A DNA stretch of 64,000 nt from Clostridium saudiense (GTDB taxonomy: Bacteria > Bacillota > Clostridia > Clostridiales > Clostridiaceae). Positions 56,970 to 64,000 of the stretch are shown in pieces (the stretch's first letter is position 1; each line of letters opens with the position of its first letter). The notes under the pieces are model-generated. The model ran no database searches and was not told where the DNA came from. It saw only the letters and a program-made list of their open reading frames with translations. The translations under genes were made by a program, and so were the position numbers. The DNA lies in contig NZ_CBYM010000007.1 of the NCBI RefSeq assembly GCF_000577815.1, positions 62,001-126,000 of the forward strand, written 5' to 3'.

Positions 56970-59105
56970 TCAAAATTTATATTTTGATTTTATATTAATT
57001 GATTCTTCTAATCTAATATCTGTAGATGAAGAGCCTATTAATATATTAAATTTACCATCTTCTACTATCCAAGAATTTTCTTCATCACTGTAAAATGCAA
57101 AAGACTTTTTATCCAAATTAATTGTAACTTCTTTACTTTCACCTGGCATTAATCTAACTTTCTCAAATCCCTTTAATTCTATAACTGGTCTCTTTACACT
57201 ACTTTCTACATCATTAACATAAACTTGTGCTACTTCTGCCCCTTCTTTTTCACCTATATTAGTTACTTTAAATTTTACTGTGGCATTTATTTTTTCATTT
57301 TCTTCAGTTAAATTTACTTTTATATCATTATATCGGAATTCTGCATAAGAAAGTCCATGTCCAAATACAAATTGTGGCTCTACATCATATGTTGAGAAAT
57401 ATCTATATCCTACGAATATTCCTTCATCGTATCTTACTTGTGCTTTGCCTGGAAATTCTCCAATACTATGTGCTGGTGAATCCTCTAACTTTTTAGGTAT
57501 TGTTACTGTTAATTTTCCTGATGGATTTACATCACCAAATAGAACTTCTGCTAAAGCTCTTCCCCCTTCCATTCCATTGTAAGAAACATTAACTAATGCC
57601 TTAGATTTATCTACCCAAGAACTCATATCAACAGGAGATCCTGCTGTAATAACAACTATAGTATTAGGATTTACTTCTAATAAACTATTAATAATTTCAT
57701 CTTGATTATATGGAAGCTTCATATCAGTTTTATCATTACCTTCACTATCTATATTAACAACCATATTATCTTCTTTTGTTGAATGAAGTGCATTTTGGAA
57801 TAACGAAAAATCTTCTTTAGTATGCTTTAATCCACCAATAAAGATAACCACATCACTATTCTTTGCTAACTCAATTGCTTCTTCATTTACTGCTTTTCTT
57901 TTATTAAAATCATGTGTATATCCTTTAGCATAAGCCACTTCACAATTTCCACCTAAAAGCATTTTTATTCCCATTAATGGAGTTACTTCATATAATGATT
58001 TAACCTCAGCTGAACCTCCACCTTCGCAATGTCTTATATTTGCATTTTGACCTATTACAGCTACCTTTTTAACTTTCTTGCTTAATGGCAATAAATTTTC
58101 TTCATTTTTTAATAAAATAACTGATTCTCTTGCAATATCAAGAGTTTTTCGTCTACTTTCAAAACTATTATATTCTCCTGATTTTCTTTCATCTGAGAAC
58201 ATATTTAATCTATACATTAACTTTAATATTTTTCTAACCTTTTCATCTATTAACTCTTCTTTTATTTCTCCTTCTTTAACAGCTTTAATTAAAGGATTAG
58301 CAAAGAAGTATTCATCAAAATTATCTGTTACAGACATTTCTATATCCATTCCTGCTTCAGCTGCAAGTTTAGTATCACTAATTGCACTCCAATCTGATAC
58401 TAATACGCCATCATACCCCCATTCTTTTTCTAATACATCTCTTAAAAGCCATTTATTATGTGAACAATGTAGTCCCCAAAGCTTATTATAAGCAGACATT
58501 ATAGAGTAAGAATTTCCTTCCTTTACAGCAGCCTCAAAAGCAGGTAAATAAATTTCTCTAACTGCTCTTTCATCAATTACTACATCAACATTTAATCTTT
58601 CAGTTTCTTGACTATTTACAGCAAAATGCTTTACACAAGCAGCAACATCATTTTCTTGAACACCTTTAATATAAGGTACTGCTAATTGTGCTGTTAAATA
58701 AGGATCTTCCGACATATATTCAAAGTTTCTTCCTCCTAAAGGACTTCTTACTATATTGATTCCTGGGGCTAAAATTATATCCTTTCCACGTCCCCTTGCT
58801 TCCTTACCTAAAATATTTCCTTCTTCATAAGCTAAATTTCTATTCCATGTGCAAGCAAGTGCTGAAATAGATGGTAAATAAGTTACATAATCATCAGTAT
58901 TTCCTACTGGCACCCAGCTTGCATTTGGAAATTCATTTCTTACTCCCATTGGTCCATCTGACATATATAATGAAGGAATTCCTAATCTCTCTACACTTCC
59001 ATTTCTAAATAATCCTGCAGCATGGACCATTGCTACCTTTTCTTCTAATTTAAGTTCTGATATTATTTCTTCTATTTTTTCATAATTTATTTTCTCTTTT
59101 TCCAT
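56970..59105 (-). CDS. GH3 beta-glycosidase
   Basis: A 711-residue GH3 enzyme of beta-glucosidase/beta-xylosidase type. The nucleophile is in GYDGVLVSDWSAI (Asp238), and CVKHFAVNSQETERLNVDVVIDERAVREIYLPAFEAA is the substrate-pocket motif. The (alpha/beta)6 domain and a C-terminal fibronectin-III-like domain (VTNIGEKEGAEVAQVYVND) follow. No signal peptide, so cytoplasmic. It overlaps neither neighbour: GH95 starts 11 bp after its stop, and a 254-bp gap with repeats separates it from GH31. Confidence 0.95.
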   Translation of the reverse strand: MEKEKINYEKIEEIISELKLEEKVAMVHAAGLFRNGSVERLGIPSLYMSDGPMGVRNEFPNASWVPVGNTDDYVTYLPSISALACTWNRNLAYEEGNILGKEARGRGKDIILAPGINIVRSPLGGRNFEYMSEDPYLTAQLAVPYIKGVQENDVAACVKHFAVNSQETERLNVDVVIDERAVREIYLPAFEAAVKEGNSYSIMSAYNKLWGLHCSHNKWLLRDVLEKEWGYDGVLVSDWSAISDTKLAAEAGMDIEMSVTDNFDEYFFANPLIKAVKEGEIKEELIDEKVRKILKLMYRLNMFSDERKSGEYNSFESRRKTLDIARESVILLKNEENLLPLSKKVKKVAVIGQNANIRHCEGGGSAEVKSLYEVTPLMGIKMLLGGNCEVAYAKGYTHDFNKRKAVNEEAIELAKNSDVVIFIGGLKHTKEDFSLFQNALHSTKEDNMVVNIDSEGNDKTDMKLPYNQDEIINSLLEVNPNTIVVITAGSPVDMSSWVDKSKALVNVSYNGMEGGRALAEVLFGDVNPSGKLTVTIPKKLEDSPAHSIGEFPGKAQVRYDEGIFVGYRYFSTYDVEPQFVFGHGLSYAEFRYNDIKVNLTEENEKINATVKFKVTNIGEKEGAEVAQVYVNDVESSVKRPVIELKGFEKVRLMPGESKEVTINLDKKSFAFYSDEENSWIVEDGKFNILIGSSSTDIRLEESINIKSKYKF

Positions 59106-59139
59106 ACTAAAACACCCTCCTATTTTTTATAAAATTTAA

Positions 59140-59201
59140 GAGTTAAAGATTGAGAGTAAAGCTGAGCCCAGCTTTACTTTTTCCTTCTCAACCTTTAACT
59201 C
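59140..59201 (-). repeat. Inverted repeat upstream of GH3
   Basis: GAGTTAAAG...CTTTAACTC with an inner AAAGCTG-AGCC-CAGCTTT stem and TGAGA/TCTCA, forming a long hairpin between GH31 and GH3. It could be a processing or attenuation signal. Confidence 0.6.
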
Positions 59202-59223
59202 TGTTTAAAAATAATATTTTTTA

Positions 59224-59361
59224 AAGGAAACTCGACTCCTTTTAGTCGCTGAGTAAGTTCAACTGCCCAAATTGAAATTTGGAGTTTCACTTAAGGAAAC
59301 TCGACTCCTTTTAGTCGCTGAGTAAGTTCAAGTATCCAAATTCAAATTTGGAGTTTCACTT
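59224..59361 (-). repeat. Two tandem 69-bp structured repeats after GH31
   Basis: Copies 59224-59292 and 59293-59361 are identical apart from four bases in a linker and a loop. On the transcribed strand each copy can fold into an outer GAAACT/AGTTTC stem, a CCAAATT/AATTTGG hairpin and a CGACT/AGTCG hairpin. The last copy overlaps the GH31 stop codon by 2 nt. Nature unknown. Confidence 0.8.
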
Positions 59362-61699
59362 ACATGTTACAAACTATCTTAGTTACATTTCCATTTGGTA
59401 TAAGTTTAATTCCCTTATCTGATAATTCAAAACTTGCACCTTCTACATTTGAAATTTCATTAATTCCTCTAAGAACTATACTATAAGCATCATTTGCTTC
59501 TACATTAAATTCTATTGTATTTTCTGTTCTTAAAGCTGTAGCAGTTAACACTACTTCTGAATCTTTATTTAATACCTGTGCACTTGCTTCTTTTCCGTTT
59601 AATAATTCAAATACTTCTAAAGTAACATCTTTTCCAAAATCATAATCAGGTATTTGATTATTAGCTCCTACTGGAACTATACTGTTTTCCTTAACCATCA
59701 TTGGAATACTTAAATATCCATGTTTTTCAGTTATCCATTTTCCACCTTCATATTTTTCTCCAGTTATGAAGTTTGTCCATGTTCCTTGTGGTAAATAATA
59801 TTCTGCAATACCTTCTTCATTAAATATTGGAGCCACTAAAATAGAATCTCCTAGCATATATTGTTTATCTAAATATCTGCAAGCTGGATCATTTTGATTC
59901 TCTAAAATCATTGCTCTCATTGTAGGAATTCCCTTTGTTGCTGCATCATTTGCAGTTTTAAATAGGTAAGGCATTATGCTACATTTTAAGTTTGTAAAGA
60001 ATTTAACTACATCACAAGCTTCTTCGTCATAAAGCCATGGCACTCTATAAGAAGTACTTCCATGTAATCTACTATGTGATGATAAAAGTCCAAATGCTGC
60101 CCATCTCTTATAAACATCTGGTGTTGAAGTACTTTCAAATCCACCTATATCATGACTCCAGAATCCAAATCCTGAAAGACAAAGTGATAATCCTCCTCTT
60201 AAGCTTTCTGCCATAGATTCATATTCTGATGTACAATCTCCACCCCAGTGTACAGGGAATTGTTGTCCACCTGCAGTTGCTGATCTAGCAAATAATACAG
60301 CTTCATTTTCACCTTTAACTTCTTTAATTACATCAAATACTACCTTATTGTACATTTGAGTATAATAGTTATGCATCTTAACTGGATCTGAACCATCATG
60401 ATACATACATTCATGAGGTATTCTTTCGCCGAAATCCGTCTTGAAACAATCTACTCCCATATCCATTAATGCTCTTAATTTATCAGCATACCATTTACAA
60501 GCCTCTGGATTTGTAAAATCGACTATAGCCATTCCTGGTTGCCACATATCCCATTGCCATACATCACCATTAGTTTTCTTTATAAAGTATCCATTTTCTA
60601 CACCCTCTTCAAATAATGAAGACTCTTGAGCAATATATGGATTAATCCAAACACAAATCTTTAATCCTTTAGCTTTTAATCTTTCAAGCATTCCCTTTGG
60701 ATCTGGGAATACTTCATTATCCCATTCAAAGTTGCACCAATTAAATCCTTTCATCCAGAAGCAATCAAAATGGAATACATGAAGCGGAATATCTCTTTCT
60801 GCCATTCCATCAACAAATTCTGTTACTGTCTTTTCATCATAATTAGTCGTAAATGAAGTTGTAAGCCATAATCCAAATGACCATGCTGGTGGAAGTGCTG
60901 GCTTACCAGTTAATGACGTATAGTTTTCCAAAACTTCCTTCATATCATCTCCAGTTATAATAAAGTAATCTAAATATTCTCCTGGAACACTAAACTGTAC
61001 CTTTGTAACTAATTCAGATCCAACTTCAAAAGATACTCTTTCTGGATGATTTACAAATACTCCATATCCTTTATTAGTAATATAAAATGGTATATTTTTA
61101 TAACTTTGTTCTGTGCTTGTACCTCCATCTTCATTCCATATATCAATCGATTGTCCATTCTTAACAAATGGAGTAAATCTTTCACCTAATCCATATACAG
61201 CCTCACCAACTGATAAAGCTAACTGATCTCTCATAAAAGTTCCAACTGAACCGCTGTTTAGGAATTCTTCTCCTTCTTCTTTATAATAAGAAGAACTTCT
61301 ATTAGCACTCTTTGTTAAGTATTTATCTCCATTGAAAAATTCCATACTAAAATACTCTTTATTTATATTTACCTTTAAATCTCCAGATTTAACTGTAATA
61401 ATTTCATCATTTTCAATTATTTCTGGCCTAAAGTTATTATCTTCATATATTTCAAATTTTGGACTTTTATTTTGTACACCCATATAATGATAAGCTCTAA
61501 TTCTTAATATGTTTTTCATTGGAGAAGATATTTTATAAGTAATAACTGGTCCACCAAGTGTATCTCCTCTATGATCTATTTTGTTACATGGAGCATAAAG
61601 TGTTAAAAGTTTTTCTTCTATCTTGCTACTATAAACCTCTTGTGGACTATATCTTACTATTCCATCTTTATTTAACCAACATCCATTACTGAATTTCAT
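59360..61699 (-). CDS. GH31 alpha-xylosidase (YicI-like)
   Basis: A 779-residue enzyme from ATG 61699 after GAGGAG; the GTG reading overlaps the RBS. It closely follows E. coli YicI. Nucleophile FKTDFGERIP (Asp422) and acid/base WGGDC (Asp488) are 66 residues apart, as in YicI (416/482). AESLRGGLSLCLSGFGFWSHDIGGFE and HSRLHGSTSYRVPW also match. It removes alpha-1,6-xylose from the ends of xyloglucan oligosaccharides such as isoprimeverose. No signal peptide. It has its own promoter region. Confidence 0.95.
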   Translation of the reverse strand: MKFSNGCWLNKDGIVRYSPQEVYSSKIEEKLLTLYAPCNKIDHRGDTLGGPVITYKISSPMKNILRIRAYHYMGVQNKSPKFEIYEDNNFRPEIIENDEIITVKSGDLKVNINKEYFSMEFFNGDKYLTKSANRSSSYYKEEGEEFLNSGSVGTFMRDQLALSVGEAVYGLGERFTPFVKNGQSIDIWNEDGGTSTEQSYKNIPFYITNKGYGVFVNHPERVSFEVGSELVTKVQFSVPGEYLDYFIITGDDMKEVLENYTSLTGKPALPPAWSFGLWLTTSFTTNYDEKTVTEFVDGMAERDIPLHVFHFDCFWMKGFNWCNFEWDNEVFPDPKGMLERLKAKGLKICVWINPYIAQESSLFEEGVENGYFIKKTNGDVWQWDMWQPGMAIVDFTNPEACKWYADKLRALMDMGVDCFKTDFGERIPHECMYHDGSDPVKMHNYYTQMYNKVVFDVIKEVKGENEAVLFARSATAGGQQFPVHWGGDCTSEYESMAESLRGGLSLCLSGFGFWSHDIGGFESTSTPDVYKRWAAFGLLSSHSRLHGSTSYRVPWLYDEEACDVVKFFTNLKCSIMPYLFKTANDAATKGIPTMRAMILENQNDPACRYLDKQYMLGDSILVAPIFNEEGIAEYYLPQGTWTNFITGEKYEGGKWITEKHGYLSIPMMVKENSIVPVGANNQIPDYDFGKDVTLEVFELLNGKEASAQVLNKDSEVVLTATALRTENTIEFNVEANDAYSIVLRGINEISNVEGASFELSDKGIKLIPNGNVTKIVCNM

Positions 61700-61744
61700 T
61701 ATATTCACTCCTCTTGTCTTGCTTATAATAATTTTTATATGTTA

Positions 61745-61781
61745 ATTATAAAAGGCATACTTGTAATCGTATACCATACAA
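61745..61781 (-). promoter_or_regulatory. GH31 promoter with regulator-like motif
   Basis: Minus-strand TATAAT (61745-61750) without a good -35. Instead, TTGTAATCGTATACCATA (61761-61778) occupies the -35 area, with TTGTA..TACAA dyad ends, as expected for an activator-dependent promoter. Confidence 0.45.
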
Positions 61782-61849
61782 ATTTCATATATTTTATCTT
61801 AAAAATTAGTGCTTATCCCTATAAATTATTGTATTGAAATATCCAGTAA

Positions 61850-61884
61850 TTAGAAAAAGGAGCCCTTTGGCTCCTTTTTCTAAT
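61850..61884 (-). terminator. Terminator after the solute-binding protein gene
   Basis: TTAGAAAAAGGAGCC / GGCTCCTTTTTCTAA stem with a 4-base loop, 7 bp past the stop at 61891. Confidence 0.9.
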
Positions 61885-61890
61885 TATATT

Positions 61891-63576
61891 TTATTCATTC
61901 CATAATTCTAATCTTTCTTTAGTTAAAGCTGTCATCTCTTCATTTAAAGTATCTACACCATAGCTTACTAATGTTTTTTGTATTTCATCCCAAGCCTTAT
62001 CAAAATCTGCTGGTTTTCCTAAAATAGCTTGTGTTATTGCTTGTTGAATATAATCATCACACTTTTGTTGAATTATAGATATATCACCATCACTTGGAAT
62101 AGTATATTGCCATACTTGTCCATGCTTAGAAATTCCTAATTCCTCTGATGATGGGAACATTTCAGTAAAATTATCTATTCCATATCCAGCTAGTGTTTCT
62201 TTTTGTGCATCATTGTAGTTAGCAACAACGCTTTCAATAGTTGTAGTTGTATAGTAATTTCCAGTTGAATCTACAGCTCCAACACCTCTTTGTGGGAATG
62301 GATATACATATGCACCAATACCAGTTTTCTTATCGAAGTCTGGATCTGTATTTTTTTGTTCTTGAACTTCTGGTAAAACCACTCTTTTACCATCTTCTAT
62401 TGTATAGTGTTCACCTTCAATACCCCAGTTTAATAATACTTGAGCTTCATCAGATGCCATCCAATCAAGGAATTCAAATGCCCTTTCTTTATTTTCACAA
62501 GATTCAGAGATTGCAATTCCCCAACCTCCACCAAATCCATAATCTTTTAAAGATTGGTCTTTATACTCATCACTTACTGTTACAGCTAATCTAGCATAAG
62601 TTGATCCTGCTTTACCTTCTGAAAGTAATGTCTTTTCTGCATCACTATAATCCCAAGCTGCATCTGATAATCCTACAACTCTTCCTGAAGAAATCTTAGC
62701 TTTATAAGTATCTTCTTTTTGAGTAAATGATTCTGGATCTAACAATCCAATGTCATTCATATGATTTAACCATTGGAAATACTCTTTTATTTCTGGTAAT
62801 GTAAATTTATAAGTAGTTTCACCTGTTTCATCATTTACAGCGAATTGACCATCATCTGGAATACCTATTGCAGCAGATGCTATATTTCCAGTAGTAATTA
62901 ACCATCTCCAGTCACTTGCCATTAATGATAATCCAATTCTTTGTTGTCCATCTTCAGTTGTTGGATTTTCTGCTATATAATTTTTAATTAACTCTTCATA
63001 TTCATATATTGTATTAATTTCTGGATACCCAGCATCTTTTAATACATCATGTTGAACTTGTAGTGTTCCACCTGGTTCATATACCTCTGCACTAACACCA
63101 TAAGTACCTACTGTATAAATACTAGGATCATCTGCACTAGCCCTAAGTCTATCTAATTGATCTCCGTATAAAGCCTTAAGATTATCTCCCTTTTCTTCAA
63201 TCATATCATCTAATTTTATAATTGCACCAGCATCAATAAGCTTACCTGTATCTCCCTTAGCATATATTAAGTCTGGGTATTCACCACTTGCAATCATTAA
63301 TGGAATTGCTTGTGCATCACCTGCTACTGGATGTGTTATCTCTAAAGTTACTCCTGTTAATTCAGTAATCTTCTTAGCTACATCATCAGTAAAATCCCAA
63401 TCTTCATTTAAATCACAATTGAAAAATGTTAATGTAATAGGCGTCTTATCCATTGCGTCTAGTAGAGGTGTTTCACTCTTTTCATTTGCTGTATTATCTT
63501 TTGAGCCACATCCTACAAAGCAAGTTGCTGTTAATGTAAGTGCCATAATTAATGATAATAATTTACGTTTTCTCAT
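61891..63576 (-). CDS. Extracellular solute-binding lipoprotein (carbohydrate ABC importer)
   Basis: A 561-residue lipoprotein. The signal peptide MRKRKLLSLIMALTLTATCF leads to lipobox FVGC with Cys23. The mature protein has family-1 solute-binding-like features (GVTLEITHPVAGDAQAIPLMIASGEYPDLIYAKGDTGKLI), resembling LplA-type proteins of oligosaccharide importers that lack a dedicated ATPase in the operon. It presumably captures the oligosaccharide that the downstream GH enzymes degrade. It follows the partial permease gene by 77 bp on the same strand. Confidence 0.93.
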   Translation of the reverse strand: MRKRKLLSLIMALTLTATCFVGCGSKDNTANEKSETPLLDAMDKTPITLTFFNCDLNEDWDFTDDVAKKITELTGVTLEITHPVAGDAQAIPLMIASGEYPDLIYAKGDTGKLIDAGAIIKLDDMIEEKGDNLKALYGDQLDRLRASADDPSIYTVGTYGVSAEVYEPGGTLQVQHDVLKDAGYPEINTIYEYEELIKNYIAENPTTEDGQQRIGLSLMASDWRWLITTGNIASAAIGIPDDGQFAVNDETGETTYKFTLPEIKEYFQWLNHMNDIGLLDPESFTQKEDTYKAKISSGRVVGLSDAAWDYSDAEKTLLSEGKAGSTYARLAVTVSDEYKDQSLKDYGFGGGWGIAISESCENKERAFEFLDWMASDEAQVLLNWGIEGEHYTIEDGKRVVLPEVQEQKNTDPDFDKKTGIGAYVYPFPQRGVGAVDSTGNYYTTTTIESVVANYNDAQKETLAGYGIDNFTEMFPSSEELGISKHGQVWQYTIPSDGDISIIQQKCDDYIQQAITQAILGKPADFDKAWDEIQKTLVSYGVDTLNEEMTALTKERLELWNE

Positions 63577-63653
63577 TTTCTTTTCCCCCTAAATTAACCA
63601 TATTTTTATTTTATATTTATTTACTCGATAATTCAAAACAAATTATCTTATTA

Positions 63654-64000
63654 TTAACTCTTTACTGCACCTAAAGTCATACCTGTTACAAAGTATTTTT
63701 GCACAAATGGGTAAACTAAAAGTATTGGAATAGTTGCAACCATTGTGATTGCCATCTTAATTGATTGTGGATTTGACTTACTTGCATTTTGTAATAATGG
63801 ATTATTAATATCTACATTTGAACTTGCATTATCAATAATCTTCATTAATTCATATTGCAATGTTGTCATGCTATTATTTCCTCTTGCATAAAGGTAAGTA
63901 TCAAACCAACTATTCCATTGTCCAACAGCTATAAATAATGAAATTGTTGCTACAACTGGTAAACATAAAGGCATTACTATCTTATAGAATGTTGTCCAAT
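63654..64000 (-). CDS. Carbohydrate ABC transporter permease (LplC-like), 5' part outside window
   Basis: The C-terminal part of an inner-membrane permease. The frame stays open to the window edge: before MPLCLPVVATISLFIAVGQWNSWFD it reads TTFYKIV, giving the EAA-type loop that contacts the ATPase. Two to three helices follow and the protein ends YFVTGMTLGAVKS, typical of CUT1 permeases. The true start is beyond 64000, and the ATG near 63974 is internal. Confidence 0.9.
   Translation of the reverse strand, partial: WTTFYKIVMPLCLPVVATISLFIAVGQWNSWFDTYLYARGNNSMTTLQYELMKIIDNASSNVDINNPLLQNASKSNPQSIKMAITMVATIPILLVYPFVQKYFVTGMTLGAVKS

Noticed and set aside
59224-59361. Short CRISPR-like array
   Set aside because: There are only two 69-bp copies directly abutting, with no spacers and no cas genes in the window.

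Overview
The window is low-GC DNA from an anaerobic, endospore-forming firmicute, most likely Clostridium sensu stricto. The evidence is strongly AT-rich third positions, the sporulation genes spoIIP, gpr, spoIIAA-spoIIAB-sigF and spoVAC-AD-AE, the gene order holA / rpsT / gpr / spoIIP / lepA / hemW / hrcA-grpE-dnaK-dnaJ, and flavodoxin- and ferredoxin-type proteins. I cannot name the species. I see no prophage, insertion sequence, CRISPR array or rRNA. There is one tRNA gene, tRNA-Leu(CAA).

Layout. 1-7.4 kb: prmA (its end lies at the window edge), an O-antigen-ligase-like membrane protein, a cysteine-rich 2x[4Fe-4S] protein, trmB, a siroheme sulfite/nitrite reductase and a membrane-anchored unknown. 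7.5-12.4 kb: the CIRCE-controlled class I heat-shock genes. 12.4-21.8 kb: hemW, lepA, spoIIP, gpr, rpsT, holA and a comEC lacking its metallo-beta-lactamase part. 21.9-28.6 kb: an iron-responsive island. Four Fur-box-like palindromes control a YgbA/DUF454/membrane-protein operon, a CydDC-type ABC exporter, a flavodoxin-DUF3793-DUF2325 operon and a 52-residue DUF1540 protein. 28.6-37.7 kb: spoVA, the spoIIA operon, a Lon-family protease with a degenerate ATPase part, deoC, dinB and DUF4003. 38-43.4 kb: aspartate kinase, an ArsC/Spx-like protein, the NifU-like/GGGtGRT operon with a structured 5' leader, and enolase with two more Fur boxes. 43.5-51 kb: ZIP transporter, tRNA-Leu, ogt, oxidoreductase, MgtC, an S66 peptidase and a YtrA-type GntR-ABC operon. 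51-64 kb: a glycan-use locus with a YesMN-type two-component system, GH95, GH3 and GH31 (YicI-type alpha-xylosidase) enzymes, a solute-binding lipoprotein and a permease.

How the parts work together. The Fur-box set looks like a local iron-starvation programme: flavodoxin replaces ferredoxin, a heterodimeric exporter is induced, and small Cys-rich or DUF proteins of unknown role are co-induced. The Fe-S-scaffold-like/GGGtGRT operon and enolase share an intergenic region that carries tandem Fur boxes and a candidate RNA element starting close to the predicted transcription start. The 54.6-64 kb enzymes lack secretion signals, apart from the lipoprotein, so imported oligosaccharides are probably cut in the cytoplasm. 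Alpha-xylosidase + beta-glucosidase/xylosidase + alpha-1,2-fucosidase together suggest fucosylated xyloglucan. The GH31-GH3 gap holds two 69-bp tandem copies of a structured repeat, and an 18-bp motif is shared by the histidine-kinase and GH31 promoters.

Most gene calls rest on recognisable family motifs. Promoter, operator and RNA-structure calls were made by eye and are less certain.
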